Assembly: GCF_042646425.1 (NCBI RefSeq)
Contig: NZ_JBHRTR010000028.1
Span: 434,001-498,000 of the forward strand
Length of the DNA stretch: 64,000 nucleotides
Origin: Marinibaculum pumilum
GTDB lineage: Bacteria > Pseudomonadota > Alphaproteobacteria > Ferrovibrionales > Ferrovibrionaceae
Direction: 5' to 3'
This document shows, piece after piece, positions 1-8,678 of this stretch. A program made the position numbers and the translations under genes. How positions within the stretch are numbered: the first letter of the stretch is position 1; each line of letters starts with the position of its first letter. The notes under the pieces were generated by a model that was given only the letters and a program-made list of their open reading frames with translations, did no database searches and was not told the origin of the DNA.

Positions 1-737
1 GCGGCGGCGCCCGGCTCCGCCGCCAGCCGCCCGGCATAGACCGGGTCCAGGGTGATGGCGCGGATCTCCTGCTGGATCTCGACCACCGTCTCGCCCGACT
101 GCTGCTCCAGCAGCGCGAACAGCGCGGAGCGGAAGCGGCTCCGGCCCTTCAGGATCGGCGCCAGCCGGCCGTCGACATAGATGTCGGTCCAGGCCAGGGG
201 CCGGGTCTCGCCCGCGATCACGCGCAGGCAGCCCAGATGCAGCCAGCGATGACCGCTGCGGCAGCCCAGCAGGGCGGCACTGCGGCCGCGCGCGGTAAAG
301 GGGGTCCGGCTCTTCACCTGCATCTCGGTATCGGCGGCAAGGCTGAACAGGTCCTCCACCGACTGGACGGAATAGTTGAACCGCCGTGCCGCGCGGATCG
401 AGTCCACCCGCGTGCCCACGCCCTTGCGGGCGGAGACCAGGCCCTTCTGCCGCAGCTGGGCGATGGCCTGGCGGACCGTCTGTCGGCTGACGCCGTAGAG
501 CGCCGCCAGTTCCACCTCGGTCGGCAGCAGCGTGCCGACCGGATAGTCGCCGCGCTGGATCTGCTCCAGCATGCGATGGGCGACCTTCAGGTAGAGCGGC
601 GGCTCCCCCGTAGCCGGCGCGAGCGGCGCGGCATCGGCGGGCCCGCTGCCGGTCGCCGCGGCCGGCCGGTCCCCGTCTCCGGGCCCGGCCGTCACCGCCG
701 GTGCCCTGCAGGGGCGTGTCCGGTCGCAGGCATGCAT
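1..737 (-). CDS. GntR-family regulator, HutC/UTRA type (C-terminus cut by window edge)
   Basis: Reading leftwards, about 40 low-complexity residues are followed by a winged helix (PLYLKVAHRMLEQIQRGDYP..., LPTEVELAALYGVSRQTVRQAI, GVGTRV) and then a UTRA-like effector domain (LGCLRVIAGETRPLAW, IYVDGRLAPI). The frame stays open to base 1, so at least the last part of the UTRA domain lies outside the window. HutC-type GntR proteins are normally ligand-responsive repressors of the adjacent catabolic operon, here the divergent unit starting at 1010. The start is uncertain: in-frame ATGs occur at 737 and 749, both inside an operator-like sequence and neither with a good ribosome-binding site. Effector is unknown. 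Confidence 0.85.
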   Translation of the reverse strand, partial: MHACDRTRPCRAPAVTAGPGDGDRPAAATGSGPADAAPLAPATGEPPLYLKVAHRMLEQIQRGDYPVGTLLPTEVELAALYGVSRQTVRQAIAQLRQKGLVSARKGVGTRVDSIRAARRFNYSVQSVEDLFSLAADTEMQVKSRTPFTARGRSAALLGCRSGHRWLHLGCLRVIAGETRPLAWTDIYVDGRLAPILKGRSRFRSALFALLEQQSGETVVEIQQEIRAITLDPVYAGRLAAEPGAA

Positions 738-751
738 AAGTACGCACATTT
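736..751. promoter_or_regulatory. Secondary GntR operator-like site
   Basis: ATAAGTACGCACATTT matches the perfect palindrome at 834-849 in 13 of 16 positions. It covers the start codon region of the GntR gene, so binding here would block its expression. Centre-to-centre spacing to the other site is 98 bp, which would allow looping. Confidence 0.55.
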
Positions 752-833
752 CCGACAGGGCATTCCGGTCGGATCCTCCATGCACCGCTCTGGTCCGCCA
801 CACAGCTTTACACACTGCTGGCCGAGTGCAAGG

Positions 834-849
834 ATAAGTACGTACTTAT
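834..849. promoter_or_regulatory. Perfect 16-bp palindrome, probable GntR operator
   Basis: ATAAGTACGTACTTAT is a perfect inverted repeat and carries the GT...AC signature common in GntR-family operators. It lies between the GntR gene and the operon beginning at 1010. A TTTACA element at 807-812 could be the -35 box of the operon promoter, placing the palindrome at or just after the -10 region. No good -10 hexamer at standard spacing was found, so the promoter itself is tentative. Confidence 0.65.
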
Positions 850-1009
850 GGCCGCGGGCATGGAAAGCCCGCCGGGCGGCGCCTACGATCATAGGACAGC
901 TCCCGCGGGCGGCCAATGCCGGACATGTTCGCGGCCCCGGCGCCGCAGGCCCGCATCCGGCGCGGCCGGCGGTGGCCGCATCCGTTCGCGGAAGGGGAGG
1001 CTTGACGGC

Positions 1010-2050
1010 ATGAAGGCGATCGTCCTCAAGGGCTATGGCGGGTTCGACGAGCTGCGCTACGAGGAGGCGCCGACGCCGGAGCCCGGCTATGGCGAGGTCC
1101 TGATCCGCAATCATGCCACCGGCGTGAACCACTGCGACACCGATGTCCGCCGCGGCATCTTCGGCGTGGCACAGTCCTTCCCCCATGTGATGGGCGTCGA
1201 CAGCGCCGGCACGGTCGAGGCCGTGGGTCCCGGGGTCACCGCCTTCAAGCCCGGCGACCGGGTGGCGCCGCACTTCCTGCTGAGCTGCGGCACCTGCCGC
1301 AACTGCCTGCGGGGGCGTGAGAATATCTGCCTGAAGGGCGAGGTCCTGGGTGTCACCACCTGGGGCACCTATGCCGAATTTACCAAGGTGCGCGAGAACA
1401 ATGTCGTGCGGCTGCCCGACGGGCTCGGCTTTGCCGAGGCGGTGGCCGCGCAGGTGCCCTTTGCCACCGCATGGGAGGCACTGATCGATGTCGGCCGCCT
1501 GCAGGTGGGCGAGACGGTGCTGATCAATGCCGCCGGCTCCGGCGTGGGCTCGGCCGGCATCCAGGTCGCCAAGCTGGCCGGCGCCCATGTCATTGCCACC
1601 ACCGGTTCCGACGAGAAGTTCGCCGCCGCCCGCGCGCTGGGGGCGGACGAGGTCCTGAACTATGCCACCACCAATATCGGCGAGGCAGTCTACGGCCTGA
1701 CCGGCGGTCTGGGTGTCGATATCGCCTTCGACATGGTCGGCGGCGACCGCCTGCTGGACTGCGTAGCGGCCACCGCCGATGGCGGCCGCATCGTCACCGT
1801 CGGTGCCCATGCCGGCGAGCAGGTGGAGATCGACATGATCGAGTTCTTCCGCAAGCACATCTCGATGCATGGCTGCGGCCGCTCCACCCGGGCGATCGTC
1901 TCCACCGTCCTGGACCTGGTGGCGCAGGACAAGCTGAAGCCGGTGATCTTCAAGACCTTCGACCTGGCCGAGGCCGGCGCCGCGCAGGAGGTGATGGAGA
2001 GCCGCAACTTCTTCGGCCGCATGGTGATGCTGCCGGAGGGCAAGGAATGA
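1010..2050 (+). CDS. Zinc-type alcohol dehydrogenase / quinone oxidoreductase (MDR superfamily)
   Basis: A 346-residue medium-chain dehydrogenase/reductase. The N-terminal GroES-like domain contains a four-cysteine structural-zinc signature (CGTCRNC...C) and is followed by the nucleotide-binding motif INAAGSGVGSAGIQVAKLAGA and a Rossmann fold. It should oxidise or reduce an alcohol, aldehyde or enone with NAD(P). The ATG at 1010 is chosen because GGGGAGG precedes it and the family-typical MKAIVLKGYGGF follows; the longer open frame from 848 would begin inside the operator. First gene of the operon, 7 bp before the CitE-like gene. Substrate cannot be read from sequence. Confidence 0.9.
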   Translation: MKAIVLKGYGGFDELRYEEAPTPEPGYGEVLIRNHATGVNHCDTDVRRGIFGVAQSFPHVMGVDSAGTVEAVGPGVTAFKPGDRVAPHFLLSCGTCRNCLRGRENICLKGEVLGVTTWGTYAEFTKVRENNVVRLPDGLGFAEAVAAQVPFATAWEALIDVGRLQVGETVLINAAGSGVGSAGIQVAKLAGAHVIATTGSDEKFAAARALGADEVLNYATTNIGEAVYGLTGGLGVDIAFDMVGGDRLLDCVAATADGGRIVTVGAHAGEQVEIDMIEFFRKHISMHGCGRSTRAIVSTVLDLVAQDKLKPVIFKTFDLAEAGAAQEVMESRNFFGRMVMLPEGKE

Positions 2051-2057
2051 GCAGGGG

Positions 2058-3023
2058 ATGAGGGCGCCGATCATCCGCAGCCTGCTCTTCGCGCCGGCGA
2101 ACGAGCCGCGCAAGACCGGCAAGCTGGGCGCCAGCGGCGCCGATGCCGTCGTGCTGGACCTGGAGGATGCGGTCGCCGACGACCAGAAGGCCGCCGCCCG
2201 CGGCGCCGCGCGGCAGGCGCTGGCCGCCCTGCGTGCGGAGCGCCGGGCGCGCGGCGTCGGACCGCTGGCCTGCGTGCGGGTTAATGCCTACGACACCGGG
2301 CTGACGGTTGAGGACCTGCGCAGCATCGCCTGCGCCGACCTGGACCTTGTCGTGCTGCCGAAGGTGGAGAGTCCGCGCGACCTGGCGCGCGCGTCGCAGG
2401 TGCTGGACGCGGCGGAGGCGGAAGCCGGGCTGCAGCCCGGCGCCATCGGCATCATCGCCCTGGTGGAGACCTGTGCCGGCATTGCCGTGTCCGCCGACAT
2501 CTGCGCCGCCGGCGGGCGGCTTGTGTCGATCGGCTTCGGCTCCGGCGACCTGGGCAAGGATATCGGCATCCCGACGATCCGCGGCGACCTGTCGGCGGCG
2601 ATCGCCTATGGCCGGGCGAAGCTGGTCTACGACGCCCGCGCCGCCGGCCTGCCGCGCCCGATCGACGGGCCGCACCTGGCGGTGCGCGACCTGGAGGCGC
2701 TGGAAGGGGATTGCCGGGTGGCGCGCGACCTGGGCCATGGCGGCAAGGTCTGCATCCATCCGGCGCAGGTGCCGGTGGCGAACCGGATCTTCGCCCCCGA
2801 CCCGGACGAGGTCGCCTTCGCCCGCCAGGTGGTGACGGAATTCGCCGCCGCCGAGGCGCGTGGCGCCGCCGCGATCACCGTCGGCGGTGTCTTCATCGAC
2901 TATCCGATCGTGCTGAAGGCGAAGAGCATCATCGCCCTGGCCGAGGAACTGGACGCGCGGACGGCAGCGGCCGGCGCGACGGGCCCGGCGCAGGTCGCAA
3001 CGGCAGAGGGAGCAGGCGCGTGA
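2058..3023 (+). CDS. HpcH/HpaI-CitE family CoA-ester lyase
   Basis: A 321-residue TIM-barrel protein of the CitE/malyl-CoA lyase family. Diagnostic motifs: RSLLFAPANEPRK at the N-terminus, DAVVLDLEDAV (metal/CoA region), CVRVNAYDTG, VLPKVESP, ALVETCAGI and FGSGDLGKDIG. Family members cleave or form beta-hydroxyacyl-CoA thioesters such as malyl-CoA, citramalyl-CoA or methylmalyl-CoA by retro-aldol/Claisen chemistry. Located 28 bp before a class III CoA-transferase, so the pair plausibly activates a hydroxy-dicarboxylate and splits it into central metabolites. The exact substrate is inference. Confidence 0.88.
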   Translation: MRAPIIRSLLFAPANEPRKTGKLGASGADAVVLDLEDAVADDQKAAARGAARQALAALRAERRARGVGPLACVRVNAYDTGLTVEDLRSIACADLDLVVLPKVESPRDLARASQVLDAAEAEAGLQPGAIGIIALVETCAGIAVSADICAAGGRLVSIGFGSGDLGKDIGIPTIRGDLSAAIAYGRAKLVYDARAAGLPRPIDGPHLAVRDLEALEGDCRVARDLGHGGKVCIHPAQVPVANRIFAPDPDEVAFARQVVTEFAAAEARGAAAITVGGVFIDYPIVLKAKSIIALAEELDARTAAAGATGPAQVATAEGAGA

Positions 3024-3051
3024 GCCAGCGGCATCGGACGGAGGGAATGGC

Positions 3052-4263
3052 ATGAGCGGTGCGGAGGCTGCCCGGCCGATGAGCGGCGTGCGCGTCCTGG
3101 ACTGCGCCACCTTCATCGCAGGCCCGACGGCGGCGACCCTGCTGGGCGAGTTCGGCGCCGAGGTGATCAAGGTCGAGCTGCCGAAGACCGGCTGTCCCCT
3201 GCGCAAGTTCGGCACGCCGACGGAGGCGGGCATGACCCTGCCCTGGCTGTCGGAAAGCCGCAACAAGAAGTCGCTGACCCTGGACCTGCGCACGGAAGAA
3301 GGCGCGGCGATCCTGAAGGACCTGGTCGCGCAGTCCCATGTCCTGGTGGAGAATTTCCAGCCCGGCACCCTGGAGGGCTGGGGCCTGGGCTGGGACGTAC
3401 TGCAGGCGATCAACCCAGCCCTGGTGATGGTGCGGATCTCCGCCTATGGCCAGACCGGCCCCTATCGCGGCCGGCCCGGCTTCGGCCGCATTGCCAATGC
3501 CTTCGGCGGCATCTCCTACCTGGCCGGCTATCCGGACCGGCCGCCGGTCACCCCCGGCAGCGCCACGCTGCCGGACTATCTGTCGGGCATCTACGGCGCG
3601 GTGGGCGCGCTGATGGCGCTACGGGTCGCGGAGAGCACCGGCCAGGGACAGTATGTCGATATCGGCCTTTATGAATCGGTGTTCCGGATCCTGGACGAGC
3701 TGACGCCGGCCTATGCCTATCGCGGCTATGTGCGGGAACGGATGGGGCCGGGCACGGTGAATGTCGTGCCGCACAGCCACTATCCCACCCGCGACGGCAA
3801 GTGGATCGCGATCGCATGCACCAACGACAAGATCTTCCAGCGCCTGGCCGACCTGATGGAAGAGCCGGAGCTGGGCGGCGACGGCCGCTGGGGCACGATC
3901 GAGAAGCGCGAGGCGGAGCGCGCGACGGTGGACGCGCATGTCGCCGCCTGGACGCAGAAATATGACCGCGACCAGCTGATGGAGATGTGCGACCGCGGCC
4001 AGGTGCCCTGTGGGCCGCTGCTGTCGATCGCGGAGATCTTCGAGGATCCGCAATACGCCGCCCGCGGCAATATCGCCCGGGTGGCGCACGACCTGCTGGG
4101 CGAGGTGGCTGTGCCTGAGGTGATGCCGCGGCTGAGCGCCACGCCGGGCGGGATCGACAGCCTGGGGCCGGAGCTCGGCGCGCATACCGAGGAGATCCTG
4201 GGCGGGTTGCTGAACCTCGACCCGGAGCGGATCGCCGCGCTGCGCGAGCGCGGAGTGATCTGA
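3052..4263 (+). CDS. CaiB/BaiF (class III) CoA-transferase
   Basis: 403 residues, the usual family length. Conserved features: RVLDCATFIAGPTAATLLGEFGAEVIKVELP at the N-terminus, ESRNKKSLTLDLRTEEG, LVENFQPGTLEGWGLGWDVL, ISAYGQTGPY, and LPDYLSGIYGAVGALMAL, where the Asp of PDYLSG aligns with the catalytic aspartate that forms the acyl anhydride/CoA thioester intermediate in formyl-CoA transferase. It transfers CoA between carboxylic acids. Sits between the CitE-like lyase and the PuuE-like deacetylase in the same operon, which fits activation of the hydrolysis product before lyase cleavage. Confidence 0.9.
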   Translation: MSGAEAARPMSGVRVLDCATFIAGPTAATLLGEFGAEVIKVELPKTGCPLRKFGTPTEAGMTLPWLSESRNKKSLTLDLRTEEGAAILKDLVAQSHVLVENFQPGTLEGWGLGWDVLQAINPALVMVRISAYGQTGPYRGRPGFGRIANAFGGISYLAGYPDRPPVTPGSATLPDYLSGIYGAVGALMALRVAESTGQGQYVDIGLYESVFRILDELTPAYAYRGYVRERMGPGTVNVVPHSHYPTRDGKWIAIACTNDKIFQRLADLMEEPELGGDGRWGTIEKREAERATVDAHVAAWTQKYDRDQLMEMCDRGQVPCGPLLSIAEIFEDPQYAARGNIARVAHDLLGEVAVPEVMPRLSATPGGIDSLGPELGAHTEEILGGLLNLDPERIAALRERGVI

Positions 4264-4314
4264 CGGCAGGCGGCTTGCGCGGCATCAGGACAGGGCAGCA
4301 GGAGGGCAGGGAAG

Positions 4315-5253
4315 ATGACCAGGAAACCGTTCGCATTCGCCGACGTGCCGGGACCGCGGCGCGACATGCCCGGCTATGGCCGGCATGTGCCCCGGGTGCG
4401 CTGGCCGGGCGATGCCCGGATCGCGGTGAGCCTGGTGATCAACTACGAGGAAGGGTCGGAATACAGCCATCCCGGCGGCGATGGCCGCAACGACGGACTG
4501 GCGGAGCTGATCTACGACATGGACCCGCAGTACCGCGACCTGTGCGTGGAATCGGTCTTCGAATATGGCAGCCGGGCCGGCATCTGGCGGCTGGAGCGCC
4601 TGCTGACCGAATTCCGCCTGCCGGTCACCTTCTATGCCTGCGCCGCCGCGCTGGAGCTGAACCCGGAGGTCGGCGCCTGGATAGCCGAGGCCGGGCACGA
4701 ACCCTGCAGCCACGGCTGGCGGTGGGAGGAGGTCTGGAAGCTGAGCCGCGAGGAGGAGCGCGAGCATATCCAGTGGGCGATCGAGTCGATCCGGGAAACC
4801 ACCGGCCAGCGGCCGCAGGGCTGGTACTGCCGCTACGGGCCGTCGGTGAACACCCGCGAGCTGATCGTCGAGGAAGGCGGCTTCGTCTACGATTCCGACG
4901 CCTATAACGACGACCTGCCCTACCATGTCGACGTGAACGGCAAGCGGCACCTCGTGGTGCCCTATTCGATGACCTACAACGACGGCAAGTTCGGCGCGCT
5001 GCCGGCCTATGGCTCGCCGACCGATTTCGCCGACAACCTGAAGCGCGGTTTCGACCAGCTCTATGCGGAGGGCGAGACACATCCCCGGATGATGTCGGTC
5101 GGCCTGCATCCGCGGCTGATCGGCCAGGCCAGCCGGATCCATGCCCTGCGCGAGTTCATCGAGCATGCGCTGGGTCATGACCGGGTCTGGTTCTGCCGGC
5201 GCATCGACATCGCCAACTGGTGGCTCAAGCACGGGGAGAACTTCTCCGCATGA
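4315..5253 (+). CDS. PuuE-like polysaccharide-deacetylase-fold hydrolase (allantoinase-type)
   Basis: A 312-residue NodB-fold protein whose N-terminus (MTRKPFAFADVPGPRRDMPGYGRHVPRVRWPGDARIAVSL in short) resembles the PuuE/urate-catabolism allantoinase group. The NodB Asp-Asp motif is replaced by NYEEGSE, as in that group, and HEPCSHGWRWEEVW supplies the conserved metal/active-site histidines. Known relatives hydrolyse cyclic amides or imides such as allantoin. Its stop codon overlaps the next start (ATGA), so it is translationally coupled to the DehI-like gene. No other purine-catabolism gene is present nearby, so the substrate may differ from allantoin. Confidence 0.75.
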   Translation: MTRKPFAFADVPGPRRDMPGYGRHVPRVRWPGDARIAVSLVINYEEGSEYSHPGGDGRNDGLAELIYDMDPQYRDLCVESVFEYGSRAGIWRLERLLTEFRLPVTFYACAAALELNPEVGAWIAEAGHEPCSHGWRWEEVWKLSREEEREHIQWAIESIRETTGQRPQGWYCRYGPSVNTRELIVEEGGFVYDSDAYNDDLPYHVDVNGKRHLVVPYSMTYNDGKFGALPAYGSPTDFADNLKRGFDQLYAEGETHPRMMSVGLHPRLIGQASRIHALREFIEHALGHDRVWFCRRIDIANWWLKHGENFSA

Positions 5254-6176
5254 TCCCCGCCCCGGGCAGCCCGCGACCGCAGCACGCCCCGCCCGGCCCG
5301 GGCGGGGGCCAGGGCGGGACGGCTGCCGGACATGGGGCGCCGGCGCGGATGCCGGAGGTGGCCGAGGTCGAGGCCAGCGGCGACACCCTGCGGATCTACG
5401 GGGAATTGCGGGCGATCGGCGGCTACGAGCTGGTGCCTTTGTTCTACCGCGTGCTGGCCACCGACCCGGCGGCCCTGTGCTGGGCCTGGCACGTGCTGCG
5501 CCCGGCCTTCCGCAGCGGCATGGTGGCAGCCGCCGCCCGCGCCGCGGTGCCGCCTCCGGGGCGGCCCTTCGCCCGGCTTCCGGCGCCGGGCTGGGCGCTG
5601 CTGGGGCTGTCGGCACAGGACCTGGCCGAGGCCCGCGCGGTCGTGGCCGGCTTCAATGCCGCCAATCCCTTCAACCTGACCGTGGTCCTGCTGCTGGAAC
5701 AGGCCCTGCGCGACGGCCGCATGATCGACGGCGCCGATCCCTCCCTGGTGGGGGAGCAATTGCCGCATCCCGGCATTCCGCATCGCCCGCCGCTGGACTT
5801 CGACACCCTGCCGGCGGCGCAGGCCGATCTGATCGCATGGCTGTCCACCCGCGGCGGGCGGGAGGCCTTCGCCGCCGCACCGACCCTGTGGCGCTGCCTC
5901 GCCCATTGGCCGCCTCTGCTGGCCATCGCGGCCGCGCAGCTGGAGCCGCTCTATGCCGACGGCACCGTGGAGGCGCTGTCCCGTGCGATCCGCCGAGCGG
6001 TCGAGAAGGATCTCAGGGAACGGGCCGAGGTGATCGGCACCCGCAGCGTCGCCGCGGCCGAGCCGTCGCAGGCGGACCATGTCCTCCGGGTCTGCGCCTT
6101 TTTCGGCGCCAAGATCCCGGAGATGATCCTGACCGGCCATCTTCTGCAGGCGCTGATGGAACAGGGGGAGGGCTGA
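5250..6176 (+). CDS. DehI-like helical protein, function uncertain
   Basis: 308 residues starting at the ATG that overlaps the previous stop. The segment EVEASGDTLRIYGELRAIGGYELVPLFYRVLATDPAALCWAWHVLRPAF and the later LEPLYADGTVEALSRAIRRAV block resemble the internally repeated, all-helical fold of DehI-type (group I) 2-haloacid dehalogenases and their uncharacterised homologues. About 30 residues at the N-terminus are proline/glycine-rich filler. Catalytic residues of true DehI enzymes could not be verified by eye, so dehalogenase activity should not be assumed. The gene is one base from the downstream amidase and clearly belongs to the operon. Confidence 0.5.
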   Translation: MIPAPGSPRPQHAPPGPGGGQGGTAAGHGAPARMPEVAEVEASGDTLRIYGELRAIGGYELVPLFYRVLATDPAALCWAWHVLRPAFRSGMVAAAARAAVPPPGRPFARLPAPGWALLGLSAQDLAEARAVVAGFNAANPFNLTVVLLLEQALRDGRMIDGADPSLVGEQLPHPGIPHRPPLDFDTLPAAQADLIAWLSTRGGREAFAAAPTLWRCLAHWPPLLAIAAAQLEPLYADGTVEALSRAIRRAVEKDLRERAEVIGTRSVAAAEPSQADHVLRVCAFFGAKIPEMILTGHLLQALMEQGEG

Positions 6177-6177
6177 G

Positions 6178-7491
6178 ATGCTGCAGGCGCGGCTGGACCG
6201 GATCGCGGCATTGAATCCGGCCTATTGCGCGATGGCGCTGGTCGACGAGGATGGCGCGCGCGCTGCTCCGGCGGGACCTGCCGGCGGCCTCCTGCAGGGC
6301 ATGACCCTGGCGGTGAAGGACAATATCGACACCGCCGGCCTGCGCACCGCCTGCGGCTCGCAGCTGTTCGCCAATCATGTGCCGAATGCCGATGCCCCGG
6401 TGGTGGAGCGGCTGCGCCGCGCCGGCGCGGTGATCCTGGGCAAGGCGGCGATGATGGAGCTGGCCTTCGGGGTGCGCTCCACCGATGCCGTTGCCGGCCA
6501 GGTGCGCAATCCCTGGGACCCGGCGCGGATCGCCGGGGGCTCCAGCGGCGGGTCCGCCGCCGCGGTGGCGCTGGACTTCTGCGACGCGGCGCTGGGCACC
6601 GACACCGGCGGCTCGATCCGGGTGCCGGCCGGGTTCTGCGGCATTGCCGGCCTGCGGCCGACCCATGGCCGGGTCTCCAACCGCGGCTGCCTGCCGGTCA
6701 GCACCACCTTCGACACGATCGGGCCGATGGCGCGCGAGGTGGGTGACCTGGCCCGCATCCTCTGCGTGCTGGCCGGCTATGACGATGGCGATCCGCTGTC
6801 GCAGGACCGGCCGCTGGAACCCGACCTGCTGCTGCCGCGGCCCGACGTGGCGGGCCTGCGGATCGGCCTGCCGCGCAATTTCTACTTCGACGATGTCGAT
6901 CCGGAAGTGGCGGATGCGGTGCGTGCCGCCGCCGATGCCTTCGCCGCCGGCGGTGCGGAACTGGTGCCGGTGACCGTGCCCGATGCGCAGGTGGCGCATG
7001 CCCATGCCACCGCGATCATCCTGTCGGATGCCTGCGCCCTGCATGAAGAGGCGCTGGACCATCGCCGGGCGCAGATCTCCGACCCGGTTTTCGAGCGCAT
7101 GATCAAGGGCCGCGCCGTCAGCGGCACCGGCTATGCGCGCGCGATGCGGTTCCGGGAGGCCTGGTGCCGCGGCCTGAAGCGCATCTTCGCCGGCATCGAC
7201 ATGCTGCTCTTTCCGACTTCGCCCTTCCCGGCCCCGCCGATCGTGGAGGAGAGCCACCTGGAAGAGGCGACCCGACATGCCACCCGCTTCACCTATGGCG
7301 GCGGCCTGGCCGGCACGCCGGGACTGAGCCTGCCCTGCGGCCTCACCGCCGCCGGGCTGCCGATCGGCATGCTGCTGGAAGGCGCCTGGTGGAACGAGGC
7401 GGCATTGCTCCGCGCCGGTGCCTATTGGCAGGCGCGCACCGACTGGCATCTCCGTCGTGCGCCGGTGGCGCCGACGACAGGGCAGGAGTGA
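6178..7491 (+). CDS. Amidase-signature family hydrolase
   Basis: 437 residues with an intact Ser-cisSer-Lys triad: Lys47 (TLAVKDNID), Ser122 in AGGSSGGSAAA and nucleophile Ser146 in TDTGGSIRVP, with the expected 24-residue spacing between the serines. The protein resembles AtzE/allophanate-hydrolase-like amidases that release ammonia from a small amide. Together with the PuuE-like gene upstream it gives the operon two amide-bond hydrolases. The following 68-bp spacer carries a stem-loop before the transporter genes. Confidence 0.9.
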   Translation: MLQARLDRIAALNPAYCAMALVDEDGARAAPAGPAGGLLQGMTLAVKDNIDTAGLRTACGSQLFANHVPNADAPVVERLRRAGAVILGKAAMMELAFGVRSTDAVAGQVRNPWDPARIAGGSSGGSAAAVALDFCDAALGTDTGGSIRVPAGFCGIAGLRPTHGRVSNRGCLPVSTTFDTIGPMAREVGDLARILCVLAGYDDGDPLSQDRPLEPDLLLPRPDVAGLRIGLPRNFYFDDVDPEVADAVRAAADAFAAGGAELVPVTVPDAQVAHAHATAIILSDACALHEEALDHRRAQISDPVFERMIKGRAVSGTGYARAMRFREAWCRGLKRIFAGIDMLLFPTSPFPAPPIVEESHLEEATRHATRFTYGGGLAGTPGLSLPCGLTAAGLPIGMLLEGAWWNEAALLRAGAYWQARTDWHLRRAPVAPTTGQE

Positions 7492-7520
7492 CCGAGACTG
7501 TAACCGGATCGAGTACGGCA

Positions 7521-7539
7521 GCCCGGCGCATTGCCGGGC
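7521..7539 (+). other. Intercistronic stem-loop before the ABC binding-protein gene
   Basis: GCCCGGC, five-base loop GCATT, then GCCGGGC form a perfect 7-bp stem. It lies just upstream of the strong GGAGGAG ribosome-binding site of the binding-protein gene. No T-run follows, so it is more likely an mRNA processing or stabilising element, favouring high binding-protein expression, than a terminator. Confidence 0.5.
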
Positions 7540-7559
7540 GAAAGATGGAGGAGAAGAAC

Positions 7560-8678
7560 ATGTCGACCCGAAGCGTACCTGTTCGCGTCCTTGCCTGCGC
7601 GGCGGCCCTGTCGGCCCTTGCGTTCGCCACTCCCGGCGCCAAGGCCGACGGCCTCGCCGACGCCAAGGCCATGGTGGCGGCACATTCCAGCCTGCCGGAG
7701 AAGTTCGCTCCACCGAACCCGCCCTTCGATGCCAAGGCCTGCGTGGGCGGCAAGAAGCTGCTGGTCATCCCGGTCTCCAGCGCCAACCCGTTCACCAAGA
7801 ACATCGCCACGGCGATGACCGCAGCCGGCAAGGAGGTCGGTCTGGAGGTGGTGGAATGGGAGAACCAGGCCCGGCCCACCCAGTGGGTGCAGGGCTTCGA
7901 CTACGCCATCAACAACGGCTTCGATGCCATCGACCTGCTGGGCGGCGTCAACCCGGCGGTCCTCGGGCCGCAGATCAAGGCGGCAAAGGCGGCCGGGCTG
8001 AAGGTCTTCACCTCGCATTTCTACGACACGACCCAGGATCCCGATCCGAGCCTCGACGGCACCTCGCGCATCCCCTTCCACAAAGCGGGCGAGATCATGG
8101 CCAACTGGGCGATCGCCCAGACCGGTGGCAAGGTGAACGCGATCATCATCGGCTCCGACGAGATCGTGCCGACGGCGCCGTTCGTCGAAGGCATCAAGAA
8201 GACCCTCGATGCCAACTGTGCCGACTGCAAGTACACCTACGTCAATGCACCGGTGCCGGAATGGTCGACAAAGATCCAGTCCAGCGTCCAGTCGGGGCTG
8301 ATCTCCGATCCCACGGTGAACTATATCCTGCCGATCTATGACAGCATGTCCCAGTTCGTCATTCCGGCGATCAAGATCACCGGCAAGACCGGCCAGGTGA
8401 AGATCGCGACCTTCAACGGCACACCGTTCGTGATCGACGCGATCCAGAAGGGCGAGGTGGAGATGGATGTCGGCGAGAGCCTGGGCTGGATCGCCCGCGG
8501 CATCCTGGACAACGAGATGCGGCTGATGTGCGGCATGGAGGCGTCCGACCAGCTCTACGTGCCGTTCTATCTGTTCACCGAGGCCAATGCGAAGGATGCC
8601 GGCACGCCGGCGGACTATGACCGGGGCTATGGCGACATGCATGTCGGCGGCTACCGGAAGCTCTGGGGCGTCGAGTGA
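7560..8678 (+). CDS. ABC importer periplasmic binding protein (sugar-type, RbsB-like fold)
   Basis: 372 residues. A signal peptide (MSTRSVPVRVLACAAALSALAF, cleavage near AKA-DG) precedes a type I periplasmic binding fold: KKLLVIPVSSANPFTKNIATAMTAAGKEVG, then a second lobe from about IMANWAIAQTGGKVNAIIIGSDE. The start at 7560 has GGAGGAG seven bases upstream. It captures the substrate for the ATPase/permease encoded immediately downstream. Unusually long mature N-terminal segment (ADAKAMVAAHSSLPEKF... ) as seen in binding proteins of non-sugar substrates. Ligand unknown. Confidence 0.88.
   Translation: MSTRSVPVRVLACAAALSALAFATPGAKADGLADAKAMVAAHSSLPEKFAPPNPPFDAKACVGGKKLLVIPVSSANPFTKNIATAMTAAGKEVGLEVVEWENQARPTQWVQGFDYAINNGFDAIDLLGGVNPAVLGPQIKAAKAAGLKVFTSHFYDTTQDPDPSLDGTSRIPFHKAGEIMANWAIAQTGGKVNAIIIGSDEIVPTAPFVEGIKKTLDANCADCKYTYVNAPVPEWSTKIQSSVQSGLISDPTVNYILPIYDSMSQFVIPAIKITGKTGQVKIATFNGTPFVIDAIQKGEVEMDVGESLGWIARGILDNEMRLMCGMEASDQLYVPFYLFTEANAKDAGTPADYDRGYGDMHVGGYRKLWGVE

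Noticed and set aside
5250..6176. Firm annotation as 2-haloacid dehalogenase
   Set aside because: Only the helical repeat pattern is similar; catalytic residues not confirmed, so recorded as DehI-like.
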